Part shown: in pieces, positions 22,844-32,520 of the stretch
Position numbering within the stretch: the stretch's first letter is position 1
How the letters are laid out: each line of letters opens with the position of its first letter
NCBI GenBank assembly: GCA_028671895.1
Contig: JAPMAC010000197.1
Coordinates: 6,267,001-6,331,000, forward strand
DNA: 64,000 bases
Direction: 5' to 3'
Source of the DNA: Oenanthe sinensis
Lineage: Eukaryota > Streptophyta > Magnoliopsida > Apiales > Apiaceae
Translations under genes and position numbers: made by a program
The notes under the pieces: generated by a model
Seen by the model: only the letters and a program-made list of their open reading frames with translations
Database searches by the model: none
Told to the model about the DNA's origin: nothing

Positions 22844-22892
22844 AAAAGGGGTGCAACACGAGGACTTCCCAGGGGGTCACCCATCATAGTAC
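22844..22892 (-). pseudogene. 5S rRNA fragment, 3' part with terminator T-run
   Basis: On the minus strand this reads as the 3' half of plant 5S rRNA: GTGACCCCCTGGGAAGTCC, CTCGTGTTGCACCCC, then TTTT, the pol III terminator run. Begins three bases after the D1 LTR end and is interrupted at AGTAC by element E; the rest is at 32069-32097. It holds the box C region but lacks the 5' third, so no functional gene is present. Confidence 0.88.
22888..22892. repeat. Target-site duplication AGTAC, left copy (element E)
   Basis: AGTAC precedes TGTTAGTGTAGG of the E 5' LTR; the matching copy is at 32064-32068. AGTAC is part of the 5S sequence. Confidence 0.95.
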
Positions 22893-24442
22893 TGTTAGTG
22901 TAGGTGCCCTAGAGGCAATACAATTTTTCCTTTTAATAAACATTTATGTCATTTGATTATTCAATAAACGTATTTATTATGACTTTAATTACTGCGATAT
23001 ATTTGTTAGCATAATAAATGTCCTTAGAATCATGATACTCGTTATATAGTTTAAGTACATGACTTGAACTTGAGATTATATAATATATCATATTCTTAAA
23101 GGTTCCCTAGTCGAGTATTATTATGATAGGACAATAATAATACATAAATAGACTAGTATGTTGTTTGACAGATAACCACATCTCATTGGTTATAAGTATG
23201 GGGATACTAAAGTCAATACATAGGTACATGTAGGGGTACATGGTACTGGACAGACCCACAGTGAGATTCTTCATGTTTAATTAAGTCATAAGAAAGACTC
23301 ACAGTGATAATGGTGTAATGATCCTCTGACTTGAGATCATTATATTTCTATACGAGGATTGATATATTTTGACTACATTAAAAGTTACCTTTGACCGGGT
23401 GATGATAAAAGTGGACATCGGGTATATCATGAGTCGTATGAGAAATATGAATGATAGATAAAGGATTTAACCCTCCTATAATTAGGAGAGATATTATTGG
23501 CCTCTTGATTGAGTGAGACTATAAAATGCATGGCCGTGCTCAAATAATGATTTGTTTTTCATAGTCTACTCATGGATCAAGTAAACCCGGATTAAATGTT
23601 GAAGAGGATGACTAAATACATGCCTCGAGTTTAATCTATAATATATATGGTTAAAGGGATTATATTACACGGAAACATTAATCACGAAAGGTTTTATCGA
23701 ATCACGATTTAATTATTGTTTAATTAGGTAGCAATGATGTATTACTAGATACCGCTCATTGTTTATAATTTTATTGGAGAATAAAATTATTGCTAATTAA
23801 ATAATAGCCTATAGGGTCACACACATAGAGCACCTAGAGGAATAGTTAATTTAAATTATAGATTTAAATTAATTGATGATTAATTCGAATTTATTATATT
23901 AATTAAGTGAGACTTAATTAATTGAAATAAATTCGAATTTGAAGAATTATATTTCTGCCAATAATAATTAAGTGTGACTTAATTATTAATTAAATAATAG
24001 AAGCATGTTTTATTATTTAATCCTATGCCTACATGGGTTAGGTTTTTGCTAAAAAGGCCCATTAACCAATCATTATAAATAGATAATGATAGGTTAAATG
24101 GCTTACACGTTTTTGTGTAAAACCCTAGCAGAAGAGGCAGCATAGGAAGAGGCAGAGAGAATTCGAAACCTATCAAAGGAGGCTAGTACTTCCGTTCCGT
24201 GTTCAAGATCGTGAGACGTTCTTGAAGGTGCTCGTGTGGATACCATAGAGGTGCTTTCGAGAGGAAGACACAAATCGTGATAGCAAGGATCTCCGTTGAG
24301 TTCGTGGCATTCAAAATCTTAATAGGTATGATTCGATTATCACCATAATCCGTCAATTCTTATACATTATCCTGCGTTTGGGTTCCGAAATTTTCGTTAT
24401 ATTTACGTTTATCCGCTGCGTTTTATGCCTCGGAACCCAACA
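22893..24442 (+). mobile_element. E 5' LTR
   Basis: TGTTAGTGTAGG...GGAACCCAACA, 1550 bp. TATAAATAG at 24074 is a good TATA box, placing transcription start near 24105. A splice donor candidate TAATAG/GTATGATT lies at 24325/24326. Between the expected start and this donor no ATG was seen. Confidence 0.95.
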
Positions 24443-24443
24443 A

Positions 24444-24455
24444 TGGCATCAGAGC
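24444..24455 (+). other. Primer-binding site, element E
   Basis: TGGCATCAGAGC, one change (T to C at position 4) from the usual iMet site. D2 has the same variant at 32509-32520. Confidence 0.85.
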
Positions 24456-24665
24456 TACGTGTATAAGGGACTGATTTGGTTACGTGTTTTATGTATTTGA
24501 TGCATACATGCCTGTTTTGGTGACTGCCATGCCATGCTACTGCTTTGTCATAATCTGTTATGCGACTGCCATGCCTGTTATGAGACTGCTATGCTTCTGC
24601 CAATATGTAACTGTCAGAGAATGTATATTCAGTGTCTGATCAGAGTTTGTGAAATTGGGGCTGGG

Positions 24666-24932
24666 TCAGAGTTTAACAAACTCTGATGGACTCGCTCAGA
24701 GTTTAATAAACTCTGATGGTCTGATCAGAGTTTAGTAGTAAACTCTGATGGACTGTGTCAGAGTTTAACAAACTCTGATGGACTCGCTCAGAGTTTAATA
24801 AACTCTGATGGTCAGGTCAGAGTATAGAGCATGATCAGAGTTTAGCAGTAAACACTGATGGATTGTGCTGATCAGAGTTTAGCAGTAAACTCTGATGGAC
24901 TGTGCTGATCAGAGTTTAGCAGTAAACTCTGA
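24666..24932 (+). repeat. Array of eight short hairpins (TCAGAGTTT...AAACTCTGA) in E leader
   Basis: Inverted repeats with 9-10 bp stems and 1-4 nt centres at 24666-24686, 24696-24716, 24725-24748, 24758-24778, 24788-24808, 24835-24858 (one mismatch), 24872-24895 and 24909-24932, plus a degenerate half unit at 24817. Spacers are TGGACTCGC-, TGGACTGTG- or TGGTC-like. The flanks GATCAGAG resemble the PBS core ATCAGAG. Absent from the D and F leaders. Confidence 0.92.
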
Positions 24933-25065
24933 TGGACTGTATAAATTGCAGTGGGGAAAAAGGCCAACAGATATGATCTGTAGTTCAGAAATTGATGATT
25001 TCTGAATAGGACTGGTCTTCGAAAATAAAAAATTTCCAAGCTGACCTGGCAGCTCGACCCCAGCT

Positions 25066-25145
25066 GGGGGCTGCCGCCCCCAGACCCCGCCCGGGGGCTG
25101 CCGCCCCCGAACCCCCGCCCAGGGGCTGCCGCCCCCGGACCCCCG
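25066..25145 (+). repeat. GC-rich hairpin triplet in E leader
   Basis: GGGGGCTGCCGCCCCC at 25066-25081 and 25093-25108, and a one-base-shorter version at 25122-25136, separated by ACCCC(C)GCCC spacers: each is a 5-6 bp GC stem around TGCC. Over 80% GC in an AT-rich element; abrupt borders. Confidence 0.9.
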
Positions 25146-25170
25146 CAATATTTTATTTTGTGTACTTGAG

Positions 25171-26533
25171 CATGGTGCTGGTTATGGCCCTTAGACCCCT
25201 AGATTAATGGTTTTGGTTTTGGTTTTATAAATACGACTTGCATGTCGTTTTCTTCATTCTTGTAATTGTTTAACCTCGAATGTAACTCGAGTTTTCTTAT
25301 GTAAGTACATTAGTATAGGTTGTATTCAATTATTCCATGTAATGTACTTGAAGATTGAAGGATGATCCAAGAAGAGGAGCAAGAACCCATGGATACAAGA
25401 AGAATGAAGACATGTAATTGTATTTATATTTCACCACCATAGATTGACTTTGATCCTTTCATTAGCTCGAAAGGATCACATAGGAAAGGGGCCATAACCA
25501 AGCACGTTTACATACTGCACTTTACATATTGATGTATGAATGTATGTGTAGAGTAGAAGATGCATGCTTTAATTAGATTAATCATGTATGTATGTATGTA
25601 TGTATTAGATACGACACCCATGCCATGCTTGTTTAAACAAGATAAAATCTGTAACGACTCAAGATAAAATCTGTAACGATTCAAGATTTTAAAATCAACA
25701 AACGATCATGAGATTCTTGTGTTTATGAAATATGGATTTTTAAAACACGGAATTGAATATGGATTTTGATATCTATAATTGGGATTTTCTGACAAAAACG
25801 GATATGCGTATTCGTAAGGCTGATGGGTTTTAAGTGTGACCACTGGTATCCTCCATCTACCTGGGAAATGAACAATTTAAGATGTCAATTTGAAATATTT
25901 AGTTCAAGGAAAAATTGAGGATCTCTTCATGATGTGATCATGATCGTCGTAAAATTTTCTAAACCCCTTAACAAAATATTAAGTTTTAATCAGATGCTTT
26001 CCAATGAATGAACACTCATCGAATCCTAGATCGATTAGGGGAAAGACTGTCAGTGGCAGGGGACTCCTGTCTATCGTGGTGAGATGCGACGAATATAAAC
26101 GGTTATATTCGGCCGTTGTATCATTGGGTCAAACTTAACTGAGTTGTCATAATAAGGTGAAAGTAAACGGTTATATTCAACCATTATGAACTTAGAAGCA
26201 TAGAGTTTGGTTAAAAATCTATTAGATAGATAAGATCAATCGTTGCTCACCAAACTATCCAAGAATTATATATGATATAATTGACAAATGTTGTCTACCT
26301 AAATAATCATTCTTAAGGACTTCCAGTGGTTGACTTGAGACATGACGAAATATGGATCTTGGCTCACTAGAAAGGATTATGGGATATACTTTCCAAATTA
26401 ATAGTAAGGGCTATTGATTTGATAAAAATAGTGGGAGATATATTATGAATGTATCATAATCATTTGAACATAATAAATAACTCAGACAATCTAATGTTTA
26501 ATTTTGTGCTTTTATCATTGTAGATACCAAGTA
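25171..26533 (+). other. Conserved untranslated leader of E
   Basis: From CATGGTGCTGGTTATGGCC to the gag ATG; no long ORF. Matches D1 (16478), D2 (33353) and F (60921) almost base for base over long runs, such as GTCAGTGGCAGGGGACTCC and AACGGTTATATTCGGCCGTT. A TATG microsatellite sits at 25584-25605, and a short direct repeat (GATAAAATCTGTAACGA) near 25635-25680. Confidence 0.8.
25584..25605 (+). repeat. (TATG)n microsatellite
   Basis: About five tandem TATG units in the E leader; F has only two at the same place. Confidence 0.85.
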
Positions 26534-29500
26534 ATGACAAACAACACAAACACACTATCCGTACGATCTGTCCTTGAGAAGGATAAGCTGACAGGAGGAA
26601 ACAACTTCCTAGACTGGCAGAGGAATTTGAGGATTGTCCTCAGGCAGGAGCGCAAGCTTCATGTCATTGATATTCCTCCGGCAGGTCCCCTTCCTGAGGG
26701 CGCTACTGTTGAGGAACGAGCGGCCCACACAAAGGATGAGAATGATGCAACTGATGTTGCGTGTCTTATGTTAGCAACTATGAGTGCTGAGCTTCAAAGA
26801 CAGCATGTGCATATGGATGCATATACTATCAATGAGCACTTGCAAAGCATGTTTGCAAGCCAAACTCGTCAAGAAAGGTTCAACACGAGCAAGTCACTCT
26901 TTAACTGCAAACAAGGGGCAAATGAACCAGTTGGCCCACATGTTCTGAAGATGATTGGTTACATTGAGTATCTTGATACTTTGGGTTTCCCGATTGGTCC
27001 GGAAACTGGTATTGACCTAATCTTGAATTCTTTGAACAACAAATTCACTCAGTTTGTTATGAACTACAATATGAATGAGTTTGACAAAACACCTACTGAA
27101 TTGTTGGCTATGTTGAGAACATATGAGACCAACATGAAGACGGCTGAACCTGCTCCCATACTGATGGTGGGCAATAAAGGTAAGGCCAAAGGGAAAGGCA
27201 AGTGGAAGGGTAAGAAGAAGACAGGTTCTGATTCTACACCCAAGCCAAAGTCAGGTCCTAAACAGGCTTTAAAGCCTAAAGGTGGGGTCGCTAAGGGTGA
27301 ATGTCACTACTGTAAGAAAACTGGTCACTGGAAGAGAAACTGTTCAGTTTACTTGGAGGATCTGAAGAAGAAGAGGGCTGAGCAAGCTTCTAATTCAGGT
27401 ATATATGTTATAGAAGTCAATCTGTCTATTTCTACATCTTGGGTATTGGATACCGGATGTGCTTCTCACATTTGTATAAATGTGCAGGAAATGCAGAGAA
27501 GTAGGACATTGGCTAAAGGAGAAATGGACCTACGAGTTGGCAACGGAGCAAGAGTTGCTGCTTTAGCTGTAGGAACCTATTATTTATCTTTGCCCTCTGG
27601 GCTAGTTTTAGAACTGGAGAATTGTTATTACGTGCCTGCAATTCGCAGAAACATTATTTCTGTTTCTTGTTTGGACAAGAAAGGTTTTTCGTTTACAATA
27701 AAGGACAACAGTTGCTCTTTTGCTTTGAATGATTTAACCTATGGTGTTGCGCGTTTGTTTAATGGTTTATATGTTCTTGACTTAGATAATCCTGTCTGTA
27801 ATATAGAAAACAAACGACTTAAAGTTAATGACTCAAATCAAACATACCTCTGGCATTGTCGTCTAGGCCATATAAATGAGAAACGCATATCCAAATTACA
27901 TAAGGATGGATATTTGGATAAGTTTGATTTTGAATCATACCAAGAATGCGAATCTTGTTTGCTTGGTAAAATGACTAAAGCCCCTTTCACTGGTAAGGGT
28001 CAAAGGGTCACTGAACGTTTGGAGCTAATACATAGTGATGTATGTGGCCCAATGCGTGTGATGGCTAGAGGAGGCTACTACTACTTCATAACATTTACTG
28101 ATGATTTCAGTAGATATGGATATGTATATCTTATGAAGAATAAATCCGATTCTTTTGAAAAGTTCAAAGAATACAAGGCTGAAGTAGAGAAGCAAATTGG
28201 CGGAGGTGCAAGTATTAAAATCTTACGATCTGATCGTGGAGGAGAATACTTGAGCACTGAATTTAAAGATTATTTAAAGGAGTGTGGTATTGTATCACAA
28301 CTCACTCCACCAGGTACACCTCAATGGAATGGAGTTTCAGAGAGGAGAAATCGCACCTTGTTGGACATGGTGCGATCGATGATGAGTCATGCAGATCTTC
28401 CAATTAGTTTCTGGGGTTATGCTCTAGAAACAGCGGCTTTCACACTTAACCGTGTTCCTACTAAGAAGGTTCAAAAGACTCCATATGAGATATGGGAGAA
28501 GAAACGGTCAGGCATGAGCTTTATGAAAGTTTGGGGATGCAAGGCGTTTGTGAAGCGTCAAGTATCTGACAAGCTTGGACCTAAATCTGAAGAGTGCAAT
28601 TTTGTGGGATACCCTAAAGAAACAAAGGCGTATTATTTCTATAGTCCTTCTGAGCAAAAAGTGTTTATTGCTCGAGATGCTGTCTTCATGGAAAGGGATT
28701 TTGTTTCCAAAAGAAACAGTGGGAGAACTATAGACCTCGATGAAGATCGAGAACCACAAAATAGCATTGAACCTGAAGTGGAACAAGAGCAGGATAATAA
28801 TAACGCTCAACAAACACAGGTTGTTCGTAGAACTGGTAGAATTCGCCATGAGCCAGAGAGATATGGATTTCTTTTGACTCAATGTGGTGATTTGATGCTC
28901 ATAGATGAAGATGAGCCTCTCACATACCAAGATGCTATGAGCAGTCCAGAATCTAAGAGATGGCTAGAAGCCATGAAATCCGAGATGGAATCCATGTATG
29001 AAAACCAAGTATGGACTTTGGTTGATCCACCTGAAGGGGTAAAACCCATAGGGTGCAAATGGGTTTTCAAGAAGAAAACTGACATGGATGGAAATGTTCA
29101 GACCTATAAAGCAAGGCTAGTTGCAAAAGGTTTCAAGCAAATTCATGGTATTGACTATGATGAAACCTTCTCACCAGTGGCTATGGTCAAATCCATAAGG
29201 ATTTTGCTTGCTATTGCAGCATTCCATGATTATGAAATCTGGCAAATGGATGTCAAAACAGCCTTCCTTAATGGAAGCCTTGAAGAAGATGTGGATGTGT
29301 ACATGACACAACCTGAAGGTTTTGTCAGTCCAGGGAATGTTAGCAAGATATGTAAATTACGTCGATCCATTTATGGATTAAAGCAAGCCTCTAGGAGATG
29401 GAACATCCGTTTTGATGAAACTATCAAAGAGTATGGATTTGTTCAAAACGAGGATGAACCTTGTGTTTACAAGAAGGTTAGTGGGAGCCATGTGGCATTC

Positions 29501-30499
29501 ATAGTACTATATGTTGATGACATACTACTAATGGGGAATGACATACCTTCTCTCAAGGCTGTTAAGATTTGGTTAGGGAGTAATTTCTCTATGAAAGACT
29601 TAGGAGATGCATCCTACATTCTAGGAATGAGGATCTATAGGGATAGATCTAGAAGGATGATCGGTCTAAGTCAGAGTACATACATCGATAAGGTTTTGCA
29701 CCGTTTTGGTATGCAAAATGCAAAAAGGGGATATGTCCCCGTATCTCAAGGGATAACGATCTCTAAAGATCAGTGTCCGAAATCATTGGATGACAAGGAC
29801 CGCATGAGTAAGGTTCCATATGCCTCAGCAATTGGATCCATCATGTATGCGATGGTATGTACTCGCCCAGATGTTTCGTATGCTTTAAGCATGACGAGCA
29901 GATACCAATCTAATCCAGGTGAAGGTCACTGGACGGCTGTCAAGAATATTCTAAAGTACTTGAAAAGGACTAAAGATTTATTCTTGGTGTATGGAGGAGA
30001 GGAGAAACTAGTAGTAAAAGGTTACACCGATGCAAGTTTCCAAACAGACAGGGATGATACTGTATCACAGTCTGGTTTTGTGTTTTGTCTAAACGGAGGT
30101 GCTGTAAGTTAGAAGAGTTCAAAACAAGAAACAGTAGCTGATTCTACAATGGAGGCTGAGTACATTGCAGCTTGTGAAGCGGCTAAGGAAGCAGTTTGGA
30201 TTCGAAAATTCATTACTGAATTGGGAGTGGTTCCATCAATCGCAGATCCCATTGATCTATACTGCGATAATAATGGAGCCATTGCACAAGCTAAAGAACC
30301 TAGAGCTCACTCCCGAACCAAACATATACTCAGGAGATATCACCTCATTCGAGAGATTAATGAGAGGGGTGACATACACATATGTAAAGTGCACACAAAT
30401 GATAACATTGCAGACCCACTGACCAAAGGCTTGTCGCAGCAGAAGCACGACGGTCACACTAGTTCCATGGGTATTAGATACATGGGTGATTGGCTCTAG
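26534..30499 (+). CDS. gag-pol: E gag-pol polyprotein with single TAG in RNase H
   Basis: One frame of 1321 codons from MTNNTNTLSV to MGDWL, broken only by TAG at 30110-30112 (codon 1193). The start is the first ATG after the acceptor-like TTGTAG; the in-frame ATG 30 bases earlier lies in the putative intron. Gag 1-250 (LDWQRNLRIVLRQE, Angela type), basic stretch 215-250, zinc knuckle CHYCKKTGHWKRNC at 257-270, protease DTG at 306-308, HHCC finger about 440-479, integrase DD35E Asp502, Asp567 and Glu603, RT with YVDD at 993-996, RNase H from Asp1166. The stop falls where relatives have Trp (SWKSSKQ), a G-to-A change, between the first catalytic Asp and the Glu (EAEY) of RNase H. Everything else needed seems present, so E is either freshly dead or dependent on readthrough or complementation. 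Confidence 0.95.
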
Positions 30500-30502
30500 T
30501 GC

Positions 30503-30512
30503 AAGTGGGAGA
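30503..30512 (+). other. Polypurine tract, element E
   Basis: AAGTGGGAGA, one base before the 3' LTR; the same tract precedes the LTRs at 21298 and 38167. Primes plus-strand DNA. Confidence 0.85.
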
Positions 30513-30513
30513 T

Positions 30514-32063
30514 TGTTAGTGTAGGTGCCCTAGAGGCAATACAATTTTTCCTTTTAATAAACATTTATGTCATTTGATTATTCAATAAACGTATTTATTA
30601 TGACTTTAATTACTGCGATATATTTGTTAGCATAATAAATGTCCTTAGAATCATGATACTCGTTATATAGTTTAAGTACATGACTTGAACTTGAGATTAT
30701 ATAATATATCATATTCTTAAAGGTTCCCTAGTCGAGTATTATTATGATAGGTAAATAATAATACATAAATAGACTAGTATGTTGTTTGACAGATAACCAC
30801 ATCTCATTGGTTATAAGTATGGGGATACTAAAGTCAATACATAGGTACATGTAGGGGTACATGGTACTGGACAGACCCACAGTGAGATTCTTCATGTTTA
30901 ATTAAGTCATAAGAAAGACTCACAGTGATAATGGTGTAATGATCCTCTGACTTGAGATCATTATATTTCTATACGAGGATTGATATATTTTGACTACATT
31001 AAAAGTTACCTTTGACCGGGTGATGATAAAAGTGGACATCGGGTATATCATGAGTCGTATGAGAAATATGAATGATAGATAAAGGATTTAACCCTCCTAT
31101 AATTAGGAGAGATATTATTGGCCTCTTGATTGAGTGAGACTATAAAATGCATGGCCGTGCTCAAATAATGATTTGTTTTTCATAGTCTACTCATGGATCA
31201 AGTAAACCCGGATTAAATGTTGAAGAGGATGACTAAATACATGCCTCGAGTTTAATCTATAATATATATGGTTAAAGGGATTATATTACACGGAAACATT
31301 AATCACGAAAGGTTTTATCGAATCACGATTTAATTATTGTTTAATTAGGTAGCAATGATGTATTACTAGATACCGCTCATTGTTTATAATTTTATTGGAG
31401 AATAAAATTATTGCTAATTAAATAATAGCCTATAGGGTCACACACATAGAGCACCTAGAGGAATAGTTAATTTAAATTATAGATTTAAATTAATTGATGA
31501 TTAATTCGAATTTATTATATTAATTAAGTGAGACTTAATTAATTGAAATAAATTCGAATTTGAAGAATTATATTTCTGCCAATAATAATTAAGTGTGACT
31601 TAATTATTAATTAAATAATAGAAGCATGTTTTATTATTTAATCCTATGCCTACATGGGTTAGGTTTTTGCTAAAAAGGCCCATTAACCAATCATTATAAA
31701 TAGATAATGATAGGTTAAATGGCTTACACGTTTTTGTGTAAAACCCTAGCAGAAGAGGCAGCATAGGAAGAGGCAGAGAGAATTCGAAACCTATCAAAGG
31801 AGGCTAGTACTTCCGTTCCGTGTTCAAGATCGTGAGACGTTCTTGAAGGTGCTCGTGTGGATACCATAGAGGTGCTTTTGAGAGGAAGACACAAATCGTG
31901 ATAGCAAGGATCTCCGTTGAGTTCGTGGCATTCAAAATCTTAATAGGTATGATTCGATTATCACCATAATCCGTCAATTCTTATACATGATCCTGCGTTT
32001 GGGTTCCGAAATTTTCGTTATATTTACGTTTATCCGCTGCGTTTTATGCCTCGGAACCCAACA
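30514..32063 (+). mobile_element. E 3' LTR
   Basis: 1550 bp, the same length as the 5' LTR and almost identical to it. TATAAATAG near 31695. Followed by AGTAC. Confidence 0.95.
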
Positions 32064-32068
32064 AGTAC
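32064..32068. repeat. Target-site duplication AGTAC, right copy (element E)
   Basis: Five bases after the E 3' LTR, equal to 22888-22892. Confidence 0.95.
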
Positions 32069-32097
32069 TACTACCGCCCAAGCACGCTTAACTTCGG
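32069..32097 (-). pseudogene. 5S rRNA fragment, middle part
   Basis: On the minus strand CCGAAGTTAAGCGTGCTTGG, a hallmark of 5S rRNA, followed by GCGGTAGTA; a 3-base shortening against the usual GCGAGAGTAGTA. Continues the fragment at 22844-22892 once element E is set aside; together about 75 nt of 5S. The 5S match ends at 32097, and LTR sequence begins by 32099. Confidence 0.88.
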
Positions 32098-32098
32098 T

Positions 32099-32507
32099 GT
32101 ATTAATTATAATTGGATTATAATTAGAAAACTTATTCCTCTCTCTATATAATCTCTTTATGGGCTGATTTAATAAAAAAAAAGATTTTACAAAAACCCTA
32201 GCCGCTCTGAGAGAGGAGGAAGATAGAGAGAGAAGAAGTTTTCGGGTGCTAGTACACATCAATCCTTCATGAAAAGTGTTCGTGTGGATACCGTAGAGCG
32301 TAGATTGCGAGAGCGGGATACGTGGTGATTAAACAAGCTTTGGACCTCCATTAATCTTCCATTAATGAACTGTTAAAGCTTCTAAAGGTATTTATTCTTT
32401 ATCTCCGAATTAAATCTTTTGTTTTCGCATGGATCCTGCGGAGGGTTTCGCTATTTTGATTTATTTTTCGCGTTTATTCCGCTGCGTTTGTGTCATGAAA
32501 CCCTTCA
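32099..32507 (+). mobile_element. D2 5' LTR, right piece
   Basis: Matches the right LTR from about its position 1134 to its end (TTCA). Contains TATATAA at 32146-32152 and a donor-like CTAAAG/GTATTT at 32387/32388. It shares GAGCGTAGATTGCG and AGAAGAAGTTTTCGG with the D2 3' LTR, whereas the D1 LTR has GAGCCTAGATCGCG and AGAAGAATTTTCGG. Confidence 0.88.
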
Positions 32508-32508
32508 A

Positions 32509-32520
32509 TGGCATCAGAGC
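32509..32520 (+). other. Primer-binding site, element D2
   Basis: TGGCATCAGAGC, one base after the LTR end; same variant as element E. Confidence 0.85.

Larger units (their letters stand above)
24326..26523 (+). other. Candidate leader intron of element E
   Basis: Donor-like AATAG/GTATGATT in the LTR and acceptor-like TTTTATCATTGTAG/ATACC ten bases before the gag ATG. Removing it takes out the PBS and the leader with its many upstream ATGs and leaves the gag ATG as first. Equivalent sites occur in D2 (32388 to 34689) and F (60298 to 62244, weaker donor). Predicted only; no transcript evidence is available here. Confidence 0.5.
22893..32063 (+). mobile_element. Element E, near-complete Angela-like Ty1/copia
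   Basis: 9.17 kb: 5' LTR 22893-24442, PBS, 2.1-kb leader, single gag-pol frame 26534-30499 with one stop, purine tract, 3' LTR 30514-32063. Both LTRs are 1550 bp, and at least four substitutions were seen between them (GGACAATAAT/GGTAAATAAT, CTTTCGAG/CTTTTGAG, ACATTATCC/ACATGATCC), which suggests a young insertion. Flanked by AGTAC. Confidence 0.95.

Noticed and set aside
24666..24932. CRISPR-like spaced repeats
   Set aside because: Units are inverted repeats in a retrotransposon leader of a plant genome, spacers are near-identical and no cas gene exists.
24909..25148. Minus-strand Gly/Pro/Arg-rich 79-codon frame
   Set aside because: It is the translation of the GC-rich hairpin repeat, which is low complexity.
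22844..32097. Functional 5S rRNA gene or Cassandra element
   Set aside because: The 5' third is missing and element E splits it; no Cassandra LTR ends or PBS surround it.
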